From: Siderastrea siderea
Lineage: Eukaryota; Cnidaria; Anthozoa; Scleractinia; Rhizangiidae
Assembly (NCBI GenBank): GCA_964030785.1
Contig: OZ034968.1
Coordinates: 44,454,186-44,518,185, forward strand
DNA length: 64,000 bases
Reading direction: 5' to 3'
Under the pieces are notes generated by a model. The model was given only the letters and a program-made list of their open reading frames with translations. It made no database searches and had not been told where the DNA came from. Shown in pieces: positions 28,801 to 40,800 of the stretch. The position numbers and the translations under genes are program-made. The number at the start of each line of letters is the position of its first letter. Position 1 is the first letter of the stretch.

Positions 28801-31800
28801 ATCCCCTTAACCTAATTTGTGTAAAACAAAATGAAACAAAATCGACGCAGGTTAAGCATACAAATGAATTCATCTAAATTCAAGGTGAACGCTTATCGAA
28901 ATTAAAATAATCGTACCCTGCTCGTTTGCGTAATGAACGCCAACGCGCAGGTGTACATCAATGCCCCTACTCACTTAGCATTGAAGTCTTCTGCTGAGAT
29001 ATTGTAGTTGAATTCTTCGATGAGTTCATAGTCGATCATGGCTTTATCAATCAGTTCTTGATTCTTCTTCAGTTGTTCCGGAATCTGCTTCATGTATTCT
29101 CGCTGTTCTGACAGCTCTTCAATGCTGTTTGGTTTGTCATACAACCGTCGAGCAACCGCCTTGAACTCCTCGCACACCTAGGAAATGAAAGATACTTAGG
29201 GTACACGTATTTGATTCATGCTTTGTCCACACTGAAGAAGGACTGAGCTTACGGACAGCTCACGTTAGTATAACTTTACGGAGGCATAACCCTCCAACCA
29301 GCCTGATTCTTTCAAGGTTGAGGTCGTCCGTTCTCTCTCCCTCGTCGCTGAAAGGAGATAGAGGAGCCAAACTACAATCACCTGAATATCAGATTACTTT
29401 CCAACCTAACATAACACATATTGAAATGTTACACACACCATATCAGCCTGTTTGCGCAGTTTCTTGGCCAGTAACTCAATGACAGCATTTGCCAGAGCCT
29501 TCCGTTTCTTAGCCAGTGCTTGCTTGACTCCCTCAGTTGATATCCAGTATGGACCAATCACAATGCTTGATGGGAGAGAGTTCTCCAGGGTCTCCTTGTC
29601 TTGTAAATGTCGCTCAATCTCCTGTTTCACTTCTGAGGCAGACCGCTCTTGAGAATCATACTCCCTGGGAAGAAAAGCATGAAAGCCCAGCATTTTTTGT
29701 GACTATCTGTCGAACTTTTAGTGCGTGTGCCTTCCAATTCTCGAGTAAACTCTGTCCACGGCAATAAGTGCATAAACATTAAAAACAGTTTGCAGTGTTT
29801 CGTGTTGATTTCCATAGGATGAACACCATACGAGTGATAAATGATGGATGCCAGGAAAAAATATAATAAAAACTAATTTCAGCGCAAATTTTATTTTCAA
29901 ATTCCCTGAAATTCAAAAATTTCAGCGTGTTCAGAAGTATATCGTGTTCAGAAGTCATCGTTCTTGGACATTCCACAATAAAAATGGAAATATTTTAAAA
30001 CCACAAATTGTGATAAACCACATATGCAAGCAAGTACAGTGTATTTGAAACAGATTAAGTGTAATGAGAAATGGTTTTGAAAATTTGAAGATCAAATATC
30101 GAACATTACTCTAACTTGTTAGCAAATTGGTATTAAGTACAGTGTAAGTTATTACAACGCAAACATTTTGTCGAATAGAGACAAAAAAGCGCAGTTGAAA
30201 GCCACGGTGACTGTCCGAAGGGTGAAAGAGGGCTGGTCGAGGGTTTGAACTTCTGAAGACTATTTCTTCTACAGGTGTAACAATTTTTGCCCCAAGGTGA
30301 CTAGGAACAAAGAGAGGGCCCAATCTAGAAAGCGCGCTTGTTTATAGGATAACTTAGACCTACATGTATCGTTCCAACTGGCCTCACACCCTTCACAATG
30401 AATCTGTTTCTTCTTACATATACCTAATAATTCAGGTTTGCTGTGTAACGGAACATTTAAGTTTACACATGTGCATTCACAATGAGTGGCCATACTACAG
30501 AAATACATGTAGTTTACAATGGAAATGATTACTTGGGATTAACCAGCTTAAATGACCTTGGGCCGTGTTAGCGGCCAGACTAAAGAAGTCTCTATATTAA
30601 AAAAAAAAAGACCTGAGCATTTATTGTGACGAAATAAAGTGGCTGTAAAATCGAAGGGGTGGTGTTAACCAAGTGGCTGCAAAGTGCGTTTACACTCTAT
30701 TAACAAATTCAAGTAAAGTAATGCTTACACAAGATACTGGTTAATGTCGAGGTTGTACAGGTCCAGATATTTCTCGTATTGCCTGGCATAAGCTCTCAGA
30801 GGAATCAGTGACTGTTTGATGGCATGCCTCACCGTCTCTCTCAGCTTCACTACTTCAGGTTCATTTTCACCAACAGACTCCAGAAGAGGAGTGCCACTCC
30901 AGAACAGCCCTTCAATCACCATCTTCTCCAACTGAGGGACATTCTTGGTGCAAGTGATGCCCTTGTCAAATAACGTAATCACGACACGGCCAAAACTCTC
31001 CAGGTCAGTATTGTACTGGACTCCTGTTTTCTCCATTGTTAGGTCTAACATGAACAGCGCATTCTTCTTGGGCCTGCGGTAATAGGATACGTTTTGATCT
31101 TTGTTATGTTTTGATGTTACCACAATGTAGTAAAATATACATCTATCATCACCTCACGTACTAACTTGAAGAAAATATAGTTTCCTCTTCCTCACTCCAT
31201 TGTTATTAATTACAGTTATTCCCTGCTACGTGTAACTTGACCTTTTAATAAATGTGAACAGGATTCGTGTTTTCTGGACAGTTTAAGTCATTAGGATTTA
31301 ATCATTTTGCAGGCCTGGAACTCCTTTGCAATTCTTTAAGGCTGGTTTTCATTAGGACGTAAGCATTAGCACAAACATAAGGATAAACAAGTCTTGCGTC
31401 AGTTTGTGCTTATGCTCATGCTTATGTCGCTGTTTTGACAATGAAAACTGGAGGCGACATAAGCACAAGCATAAGCAGACGCAAGAAGGACGAAAAAGAA
31501 GAACGAATGTCGCCTCCAGTTTTCATTGTCAAAACAGCGACATAAGCATAAAAATAATCACAAGCCAACGCAAGACTTGTTTATCCTTATGCTTGTGCTA
31601 ATGCTCATGTCCTAGTGAAAACCAGCCTTTAAACTCATTTTCGAAAACATTGCATATTTACTGAAACGCACATACCAGGTCATTGATTTTAGAATGTGAT
31701 TCAATACTAGCTCCAGGCCAAAAACCATTTTGTGTGAAACATGATTAGTACCTGTGAAAACTCTTCCATGTTGCTTACAGTGTGTTGCTTTAAGTTCAAA

Positions 31801-34800
31801 CTTCAAAGCATTAATCTTGTTCTCAGTATAACTTGCAAAATGCGATCACATTAAGAAGTATTCTTGAGAGAAAAAGGACGAGACTGGCTGTTTAAAAAGC
31901 TACATAGATGCCTATGCTCCATGTACATGTAGCTCGTTTAAAATTCCTCACTTGTAATTGCTATTTATAATATCTTCTCCCCACTCAAAGTGTTCTCCTA
32001 AGTCCATGACAGTGTACGTCGCATCCTGGATCATCTGCGTGAAGGCTGCCAAGGAATCTTGTACCAGGTAACGTAGAGAATCCTAAAAGAGACAACAGAA
32101 AATTTGTAAAGATAAAAAAAATCCCTCACGAACCGAGCGGGGCTAAGTAAAAAGACACCTGGATGTTGTTTTTGTGTCTTAAGATGCCCTCACTTTGAAC
32201 AAATTCAAGCAAAGAGCACCATTAAGCACCAGATCTTTGGACATTTTTGGAGAGACATGCCTACAGTGTAGGGCTAGAATGCTTCATTAGGGATTTTTAT
32301 TTCAGTGGAAAGAAATGAGTCAAGTAGGCAGGTTTTGGTTTTGCTGGCATTTAAAGCTGTTGCTGTTCTTTTCCCACCATCGATTATAGGTTTGAATGAA
32401 AAAGATCGATTTGCGGGGTGAATTTAGTCGGAAATAAGGTCAAATATGACTCATTTACCCTGTGAACGGATGGCGCAGCACTCCTGAGCGGATGCTGCAA
32501 GTGTTTGTAAGCTGATACTTAACCCTTTGTACACAGTCATCCCTAACAATGGTGGACTAGAAGCTCTTATATATTACCTAGACCAACGGACGATCAAGGA
32601 ACCACCTGCCAACACACTGACCCGCTTGGCTGAACTTGTGCTGACACTCAACGCCTTTTCTTTTAATGACCAGCACTATCGCCAGATTGGCGGTGTCGCC
32701 ATGGGCACAAAGATGGGCCCTAATTATGCGCGCTTGTTCGTCGGGTCATCGAAAAACGAATCCGTGCCCAATTCACTGGCTTCGTCCCACAGTTACACAA
32801 GCGCTACATCGATGACGTACTTGGAGCCGCAAAGCGCACTCGTTCCCAGTTGGAGCAGTTCATTGATTACGTCTGCAATTTCCATCCAGCTCTCCAGTTC
32901 ACATTTACCACCAGTGAACTTGAACTGCCTTTCCTCGACATTAAATTGCCAACAACAGAATACAGACGTTCATACACTACCAGGAGACTGACACACACAA
33001 CTATCTCCACTACACTTCACTCCACCCACGTCACTGCAAACAAGCAATACCATACAGCCAGTTTCTACGTCTCTGACGGATATGTTCTAATGATGTCGAC
33101 TTTTCTGAAAAAGCTGAGGAGATGTTGACCTTTTTCAAACAACAGGCTATCCTGAACCGCAACTGCATTATGATCTTCAGAGGGTCGTAACCATCTCACG
33201 TGACGAGGCATTGTCCCCAACGCGTCTCAATGTTACCATTGTTAACATAGTACCTCTAGTACTTACTTACCATCCTTTCAACACTGTAACGAGAAAGATC
33301 CTTGTAGAGAATTTCAACATCCTATCAACTGATCCTGAGACACGTGGTATATTCCCTGAGCCGCCCCTCGTCTCATATCGGCGCGACAAGAATCTCCGGG
33401 ATTTCCTAGTACACTCCACTAGCGGCTCTCAGAGGCCCCTTGATGCTGGCTCTTTTCCCTACTGTCGACCCCGCTGTCAGACATGCCAGTACATTACATC
33501 TCAGACTGTTCTACATGGGCCCAAGAGCTCACAAAATCGCTTCACCTGTCAGTCTGAGAATGTGGTGTACTGCATCACTTGCCGCCGTTGCACTAGCATG
33601 TACATCGGTGAGACGGGAAGGCGCCTACGAGAACGCTTCAGTGAGCACTTGCGTAGCATCCGCAACCGGTCTCCTGGGCATCCTGAAGCTGAGCACTTCA
33701 ACTCCGCCAACCACACTATAGATGACATCAGAGTCTGCGGTGTCAAGCAATGCAGCGGCAGCAACACCAGTCGAAAGCGGTGGGAGATGCAATTAATCTT
33801 TAAGCTCGGCACGCTCAAGCCGGGCGGACTCAGTTTTATATAAGTACGTTCATTCCACGTGCACGCGCTTTGGTTGTTCGTTTCTTGTGTGCGCGCTTTA
33901 CGTGCGCATTTTTCAGTCAGGCTTTTATATGGCGCGACGCGCATATTCCTGCACACTGAAGAAGGGCTATACCCGAAACGTTTGTGCTTTAACAAACTAT
34001 GACACCTTAACGTGTTTAACTCGCGTATTTACGTTTACTTAACCCTTTTAGCCCTTTATCCCATGAAAACGAAGAATTCTTGTTTGCTAAAAGACGGATA
34101 AGCTATCAGTTTAAACATCTTTACGGACACTTTAACGAATAAGCTAACCGTTTTAACGTTTTGATAAACGGATGAGATAAGGCCTTTCAACGGTTTCATG
34201 AACCATTCTAAGTGGATGATAAACGGGTAATAAACGATATTTTCTGTTAAACGGTAAAGCGTTTGTGTCAGCCTGTCACTGCATGAGGATGCAGAAGTTT
34301 GGGAAAAAATGAGGAAAACATTAGAAATGCAGGAATGCAAGTCTTTGCTCGCCTGGGTCCAGTTGCATAAAGAAACTTAAGATTAAGTGGGTATTTCTGC
34401 AACCATTCCCAGTGTTTCGGAGGATTTTCTTGCACGCTATTATGGATAAATCGGCCGAAAGCGGATTAAAGAGTATATGAAACACAATGACGGTGCGAAA
34501 AAATCCTCCGGAAAACAGGGAACAGTTTCAGAAATTCCCACTTGATCTCAAGTTTCTTTATGCAACCTGGCCCAGATCATCTCTATAAAACTACTTTAAT
34601 TTACCTGCATAGCAAACTTGACCAGCTGCATAAATTTAGCCAGCTTGGAGATTTGGTACACCTCCCAATTCCTCTCTTCCATGTTAAACCAACCCTTTCC
34701 CACATCCAGCAAACTGCTGCGAATGGCTGTCCGCAGGGTGTTAAGCCAGCTATCTCGTAAAAATATCTGAACCTGAAAGAAATATTTCAAGACATTAATT

Positions 34801-37800
34801 TTCTAAAAGCAAGTCACGTCTTCAAGAAATCGGGGCTTTCACTTAATTTAATGAAGAAAGGTCGCTGTTAACTATTGTTATAAAGATCACAAATGTACAG
34901 TAAATGATCCACTGTTTACAAGCATCTTTTTTTGAATAGAGAGAAAACCCTGGTCTTGTGCATCGGACATCATGCCCAAGAAAAAAATCAGCAAAAACTT
35001 GGTCAGAGCTTGGCAGATGTGTGACTGCTACTTCCTGATTGGGAATTTAGAATTTAAAGGCCCGGGAAGGGGGTGGCGAAGATGCCACCCGATTAAAGCT
35101 ACATGTAAAGGTACATTTTCATGTCTCCCAAAAGAGTACAGCCATTTTGGTTAACCCACATAGGAACTTCAGTGGCCACTGAAGCCACAAAATTTGGCCT
35201 GAGCAATGTACATTACCTGTGTGCTGACTTGAGCCTGTGCCTGTTCAAACTCCTCCAGCTTCATGCTTTTTGAGACAGGCACTTGGAACACAGACATGCC
35301 TGCAACTTTGTTACACTCTGATCTCACTTTAGTCATTGCCACAATGGCCTCCTCACGTGTCAAGAGGCAGTTGAATGCAAAGTCATCAAACTTCTCATCA
35401 AAAGGATATGAAGGAACATCAGGGTGAAATCCTAGAAGGAAAGGAGAAACGTTTCCATGACAACAGAGACAAACTATAAACACAAGTCATGCTTGCATAC
35501 ATGTCTAAATAAGAATGAGGAAACACAAAGGTGGTGGCACTACAAGCTCTGTAAAGACCATTCAATCAATTACAGTACAACGTATTTTATCTTTCTTAAG
35601 CCAAAGCCGCACATGAGCCAAGAAGCCCCACTGGGCCAGAGCTTAACCCAGTTTCTGTAGCATGAAGCAACTGAGAGTATTGCTACTCCCCCCTGGATGG
35701 GATGCTAGTCCATTGCCGGGCTACCCCCAGCAGTATGTCGCTAGAACTCATTTTATACACCCGGGTGGAGAGAGACAATGTGGGGTAAAGTTTCTTGTCT
35801 GAGGAAACAACACGATGGCAGGGACTGGGCCTCGAACCACCGACCTTTAGATCTGAAGTCCAACGCGCTATTCACTATACCAACGTGCCCCCACATTAAA
35901 TCATGTAATTTATTATTAGGGAGGATTTTTGAAGTTTGTAAAGCGCTTTTGATCATATGTAAATGTAAAAAGCGCTATAGAAGTATTAAACATTGTTATT
36001 ATTATTATTATTAGTAAACTGTGCTTAACGTCTAACATTATACAGGAATCAATACTTGAAAATTGAAACAATGAAATTTCACTATTGCTGCAAAATTATA
36101 AGTGACCACTATGCTGTAACTGTATAATGACGTCAAACTTAACTTGAATCCATGTGTACATGTATATCTTTACATTTGACAAAATGATTATTGTTTAGGT
36201 TCAGTGTAAAGGGAATGACTTGAAAAACAACTCATTCTTCTTTACAAGAAATTTTGAGACAGCTTTTACCTTGATTTGGTCACAATTCATTAAGGTGGAT
36301 GGGCCCTGCCCAAGTAAAATGTAGATATCAATTTCAATGGATGTACTTTCTAATCTTCACAGTATCCTCAGTACTACCATAAAGAATGAGGAATTTTTTG
36401 AGTACCTCGTTCTGGAATCACTTCTTCTTCTTCTTGTGGGAGAGTTACAAAGGGATATGTCTCCGGTTTGGTGCTTATAATTCTATCAAATGTGATCCGG
36501 TTCATGCTGCGGCAAAAGTCCACTTGGATTTCTTTAGATAAAAGGTGCACATGTTCATCCAAGCTGTGAAAGTAGCATTAGCCAAAATTAAAAAACTGAT
36601 CAGCTTGTATTTACTTCACACATACACGTGTTCATTTAAAGATTGCTGTTGTTACAAAAGTGTCACGATCTCTTTGGTTCTTACATGTAGCATTCCTTAT
36701 TGACATGATTATTTTCTTTTCCATTGATAAGTGCAATGAAACACATCATGCCACAGCTTGTTAAATAACTGGTCATCTTCAATACTTTTTGGCCTTGGCC
36801 AGGAAGAGTAAACAAACTCATTACCCCGCCGTCAGGATGGGGTTTAGTAACACCCATTTTTTTCTTTTGTGTTTTTTTCTTGGTCACTAGCCCCAGACTC
36901 CCGGTTTTCACTTGGCCAAACAAACATTGGTCGCAAACTTCCGCTAAAACACTTGAACTCTTATCTTGAGTGACGGTAATATTTTTTGGACCCTTAGGGG
37001 AGGGAGAACAATGGTGGGGTCTAATGTCCCTGGGGCTTTTCTTGTTGCAAAATAAGTAGCTTATTGTCCAGGACCCAATTACATACAGCGTATACAGCCC
37101 ATGCATTGGAAGTACCCCATAAGATTAAAAGTTATGGCAGGAGGTGTGCACTGCCTGCTATGAAAGGGAAGGGTTTTGAGTCATTAAATTAGTCTCAGAT
37201 AAGGTATGTTTTGCCTTGTGATCTTAAAGGTGATAATTTTGTATTCCCATAAGATGCTGATTGAGCTACTAAAACAAGCAAGAAGATGAAGGTTATATGT
37301 AATGTATTAATAATCATCACTTTCATAATTGTTAGTTTTTGTTTTGATTTTAGGGCATAAGCCTAAAGAGGGGTGTGAAAGATTGTATTTTTTGGGGGTG
37401 GGGAGCATCCCATGTTATTAAACCACTTGTTTCCTCCTCAAACTGCTTGAGACACTGACTCAGAAGTCTTCAATACTGCATGTAGAACATTCTAGACCTA
37501 CTGTAGATCATGGGTTTAGTTTTCTCTGTTGGTGCATGTATTTCTTCGCTAAGTGAATAAAGGGGATGGTTTCTAAAGACACTTGGTGATATGTGGTGGG
37601 GAAGTAAAAACTTAAATTTTTAAATTTATCAACTGAGTTGAAAAGGTAAATTGGCCACCGTACAAAAATTCAGAGGCTGATGTCCTGAGTGTTAGTGCTT
37701 CGTCAGAGCATGATTTGCTCTTGGGCTAATGCTCAAAAGGTCAGCTTTTACATTTCTTTATGGTGGCAATTTACGTTATCAACTCAGTTGAGAAATCCAA

Positions 37801-40800
37801 TTTTTTTCGTTTCTTTGATAAGAGTTATCTTGTTGCATCATTTAAAGTGCTGTTGCTACTTTTTTGTCCACGTCGCTTGTCAGAGATTACCCTGGCAAGC
37901 AGGGGCTCACAATAAGTTGTAATCATGGTCACTTCATGACAAATTACATGTAACTATCAGCCAGATCTCTAACCTCTTGTCATTCTTCAATGTTCTTGTT
38001 CCTTTGGCCCAGGTGATCATTCTCTCCAATGAACTGGGGTCCAATCTCACAACCCCGTCCATTGGCATACAATCAACATACAGATTGTACCTCAACAATG
38101 CTTCAGTTTCACACCGTAGAGCATATGCCTTGGCTACTCTCTCTGCAAAATTCACTGGATCTTCGGCAGCAAACAACAGCTGTATCCGTGGGACCCAAAG
38201 CTGTCCGGGTTCTAGTTTGTAGTGTTTTCTCTTTGGCTCCTCGATGTGAGCAACACCATTTACAACACCATTTTCAGCTACCCCATTTGTTGTTGGGATG
38301 ACATTGTGTTGAAGGCCGCCTGTACCAACAACGTGTACCAGAAACAATTGTTTTTCATCATCATACTCTAGTGCACCAACATCTGTCCATGCATACTCTT
38401 TTCCATTTTTACCACTCTCATTTGGAATTAGAGTCTTCCCTGGTACAGGATGTTGTTTTCCATCAACAAAGCCTAGCTCCAGCCACTCCTTAGGATTGCG
38501 ACAGTCATACTCAGTGTTGTCAAATGTGTGGAGGGGTAGGAAGGGTGGAAATGGAGCAGTGTCAGAACCTGTGAGATTAACTCGCATGTTGTAGTCTCCT
38601 TTTGGCATAAGATCAGTTGTCTTGACTCCAAGGTCTTCAAGCAACGAGTTGATATTTTGTTTTGCAAATATTCGCTTTTGCCTTCAAAGAAAATCATAAA
38701 GCATTGTCAGTCCATGGAAACATTTAGGATTAATCATACTTTAGATGGTCCAAAATAACTGGGTCAAATAGACCTAGGAAGTAGCTGCAAGTCAGCTCAC
38801 AAGCTATTACATAAATGCTGTTGCAAAAAACAGAGAACAACTAAAACAGGGACACTTCAAGTGTTCCACCTGCATAAACCAAAATTAATGGCTCAAGAAG
38901 GGACAAAAATCATATAATAAGTAATGCACTGGTATACTTGCATACAACTGAAGGCTGGATTGCAGGACAAAGTCACATCATAAAATTGTGGAGGTACCTT
39001 TCAATCTCAATCTTTCGGGGAACTTGGCCTGGTTCTGTATTGTAAGGGAGCTGGACCTTGGGTTCCCAAGCCTTCTCTGGAAAGTCCTGGAACAAAATAG
39101 AGACAATTGTTTACAATAATCACTTCAGCACTTTAAGTACATTGTAATTAACTAAAGATCACAGAAAACTCACTCAAAAAGTGTTGGCAGCTGGCAACGT
39201 TGCAACTTACAGTACATGTAACACTGCATTTCACACTTGACTTTAATTTGTTTTGTCTTTCTTGGAAGAAAGGGTACCCAATCTTTCTGCTGTCCACTAA
39301 TGTTATGCTGCCCATCGTAAAAAAAAAAACATTTTGAGAGGTTTGCAGGGGTATTACTGGAGAAGCAATCATGTAGCAATGATAGAAAAATTGGGCACCT
39401 TTAGATCAGAGCATGAAATTGAGTACGCAAGTACAACCTTCTAATTTTAAACCAGTTGTTTTCCCAGAGCCCTCATGGAACAATGGAACAATTTGCCTTC
39501 TGAAACAACCGACACTCTTTAATCTTTCAAGGGGAGAGTCCCTGGGGGAGAAACTCCCATTGTGTGGTTCCAGAAAATATCCATACCCCTACCACAGAGG
39601 GTCATTGCAAATTCCGAGAGGGAGGGGGATCTTAAAGGCCAAAATTTTTCATGAACCTAAACTGGAATTTCCGAAGGAGTTGGGGTTTCAAACCAAAAAA
39701 AGACCTCGATGGGGGGGAGTGTGGATGTTTTCTCGAACAACACATTATACAAGTTACAGTGTGTATGGGTATGAGTTCCTGTGAAATGTAGTATGGTTTT
39801 CAAGCAGATTAATAAAGAAATCAGAGAATTTTTGTGTAGAACATGGAGTATTTATCAGAAAAGTAGGGACTGTCACATTGTGAGTCTGGGATAGGATGAG
39901 GGTTTTTGAATTGTCTAGTCCAGAATAGGGTTGCAAAATGTAGCTGAAGATAGTCTGAAACAGAATAAGGTTCTTAGATAGAGTCCCAACAACACACCCA
40001 AAAACTTACAGGGTAGCCCTCTAGATCCTACAGGAACAACACTTTTTCTATAACATTGATCTTTGGACTCCACACACATAAGTCTCAAGGGAGGGAGGGT
40101 TCGTAGCAAAGTCATGGAAAAGGAAGATGATGATGATTATTTGCAATGACTCATTAAGTCAACCTCAGGTTATGCTCAATGACCATACTTACATGTACAT
40201 GTATATGCTACCCTGATTTGATGCGAATGACTGTTACGTGTACTTACAGACACTGTGATAGGTGCTGTAGTTGGTCCATGAACTTGATCCTTTAAAAGCG
40301 AACTCAAGGCCTGAGGTGACATGGGTCCCTTGAAAGTTTGTACTATATGGAACAAAATGAGTATTACAGTAAGTACAGTTAGCATGTACACAGAAACTAT
40401 CAGGGCACAGCTAAAGGAAATGTCTTGGGATGTCCGTTCACATTCTGTTAGAATCTCACACTAGAGAGGTAAAGACGCCTGCAGCATGCATCCTCACAAA
40501 TACATGTACATTGAACGCTTCATTGTTTACATAATCTGAGAAAAAATAAATGTCAAAATAACTTCGGGCTTGAGAGGGTTTTTTTCTCTAACGCGGCTCT
40601 CTCTACTTAGATAAGTTGTACAGTGAAACCTCTCTAACAGTCACCTCAGCCCACATTGTGTAATAAGCCAGTAGGACACCTATCTGTTATGGAATTTGGT
40701 CCCAAAGAGACTAAAATTCACATAAACTGTTTCTCAAGTCTGTAATACAGACACCTCTACAAAATGGACAGCTCACTTGGTCCACAAGAGACCAAAATTC

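Larger units (their letters stand above)
32515..34046 (+). mobile_element. Penelope-like retroelement, 5'-truncated, antisense in DNAH1 intron 8
   Basis: Contains the C-terminal half of a Penelope-like polyprotein (reverse transcriptase followed by GIY-YIG endonuclease) and about 200 bp of 3' sequence. The 5' boundary (near 32515) is approximate and the RT is incomplete. After the stop at 33841-33843 comes a CTGAAGA...GAAACG motif (33956-33980) resembling the hammerhead-type core reported for Penelope termini. It is transcribed opposite to the host gene, between exons 8 and 9. Confidence 0.88.

Noticed and set aside
33549..33995. 148-codon minus-strand frame
   Set aside because: Antisense of the Penelope GIY-YIG frame.
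37974..38222. Plus-strand frames in the 38 kb region
   Set aside because: Shadows of the 708-nt DNAH1 exon 5.
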